A DNA stretch of 64,000 nucleotides, taken from positions 62,001 through 126,000 of the forward strand of contig JANFNE010000050.1 of assembly GCA_024867545.1 (NCBI GenBank), in the 5' to 3' direction. This stretch comes from Phytopythium helicoides. Lineage: Eukaryota; Oomycota; Peronosporomycetes; Pythiales; Pythiaceae. The notes beneath the pieces are model-generated. The model saw only the letters and a list, made by a program, of their open reading frames with translations, searched no databases and was not told the DNA's origin. Each line of letters begins with the position of its first letter. The stretch's first letter is position 1. A program made the translations under genes and the position numbers. Shown piece after piece: positions 63,224-64,000 of this stretch.

Positions 63224-64000
63224 CGGCGATGCGAGTGAGCTCGACGTTGACAACTTGGTTATATTCCGAGTGTGGTGAGGCGAGCGGTCACGGTGGGCAC
63301 GTGATCACAATGAGTGGGAGACAGTGTCGCCCAAGTCGATCGATTGGGTGCACCACAGTGTACGCCGCGCTAATCGTGGTGTAGCGGTGATTACGGTACG
63401 GTGTGCAAGGACAGGATGGAGCTTTGGGGTCTTGGACCGGATGGCCGTCGCAGCCGCTGATCATGCTAACCTTCGCATCATCACCACTTGACAAGCGTCA
63501 ACAAGCCTGTTGTGTGGGCTTGAAGAGCACTAGTCCAAGTAAATAAGCATGTTTGAAAGCACAAACTTTTGTCGGAATCCCGACAACACAATGCTATCTT
63601 TTGCAGTATAGTCTACTGTACAGAGCAGATCTGACCCTCAGATAATCGTTATTCGAGTTCTAGTCTTACTATTCGCAACTGGGACCTCCGACCGACGACA
63701 ACGGCTCTCCATACGTATCGACTCTTCACCCTTAGAACGTTTGGACAAACAATACAGTGTTATTGCGGCGACGGTGTGATCATCGAGCGGCCTTCCTTCT
63801 CACAGCTCGTCAATGATGCGTCAATGAGAAGGCCGGTAGTCGATCGGTACAACTGCATAGCGTAGATACTGGCGCTGCGTACAGTGCCTGCACTGCGTGC
63901 GTGCTCTCTTGGGCTAGTAGACATATTCGTAGATGATGCGCAGTATTGTATTAGAGCACTTCCAGCCCACCCTTCCAGTAGTTGCTCTGGTGCTGTGGAG
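63224..64000. other. Right-hand edge, no gene seen
   Basis: Upstream region of the last bZIP gene and AT-richer DNA with only short open frames. An imperfect palindrome, TGTCGGAATCCCGACAACA, lies near 63570. Nothing else can be supported. Confidence 0.45.

Overview
The window looks like nuclear DNA of an oomycete (Phytophthora/Pythium type). Genes are dense and GC-rich at third codon positions. Introns are short (59-82 nt) with GTRNGT-like donors and CTAAC/CTGAC branch sites close to the acceptor. Four bZIP proteins carry Cys in place of the invariant basic-region Asn, a variant described in oomycetes. No rRNA or tRNA gene, CRISPR array or bacterial operon is visible.

Layout. 1-1.2 kb: 3' part of a Fanzor (eukaryotic TnpB-like, RuvC) gene, broken by one extra A. 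2.4-5.6 kb: a double ATP-grasp enzyme. 6-8.1 kb: two tandem DUF1295/ICMT-like membrane proteins. 8.3-15.7 kb: four minus-strand Old Yellow Enzyme paralogues, with a decayed DUF1295 fragment beside the fourth. 16-21.4 kb: COG7, an unknown two-exon protein and a CBL-type EF-hand protein. 22-24.3 kb: a kinase with PH and SAM domains. 24.6-25.9 kb: mitochondrial ribosomal mS29/DAP3. 26-29.3 kb: a CAMK-like pseudokinase divergent from a PP2A-family phosphatase. 29.4-33.8 kb: a BRM/SNF2 remodeller. 34-48 kb: a rearranged block with a bZIP duplicated as 1,212-bp inverted arms around a dead START/FYVE-like gene, a TPR gene duplicated in inverted orientation around an IQ-motif gene and an SLC25 carrier, and a third, diverged bZIP. 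48.2-51 kb: a long MAP kinase with TEH instead of TEY. 51.2-53.4 kb: a two-helix membrane protein and histidinol dehydrogenase. 53.6-60 kb: a RalGAP/tuberin-like GAP. 60.1-61.7 kb: TSR3. 61.9-63.2 kb: a fourth bZIP.

Most single-copy genes are housekeeping (Golgi tethering, mitochondrial translation, chromatin, histidine synthesis, 18S rRNA modification, small-GTPase control). The accessory interest lies in the locally amplified families (OYE, bZIP, TPR, DUF1295), the Fanzor remnant, and signalling proteins with altered catalytic or regulatory residues. All exon joins were worked out by hand from splice signals and reading phase. Family names come from recognised motifs, not from searches.
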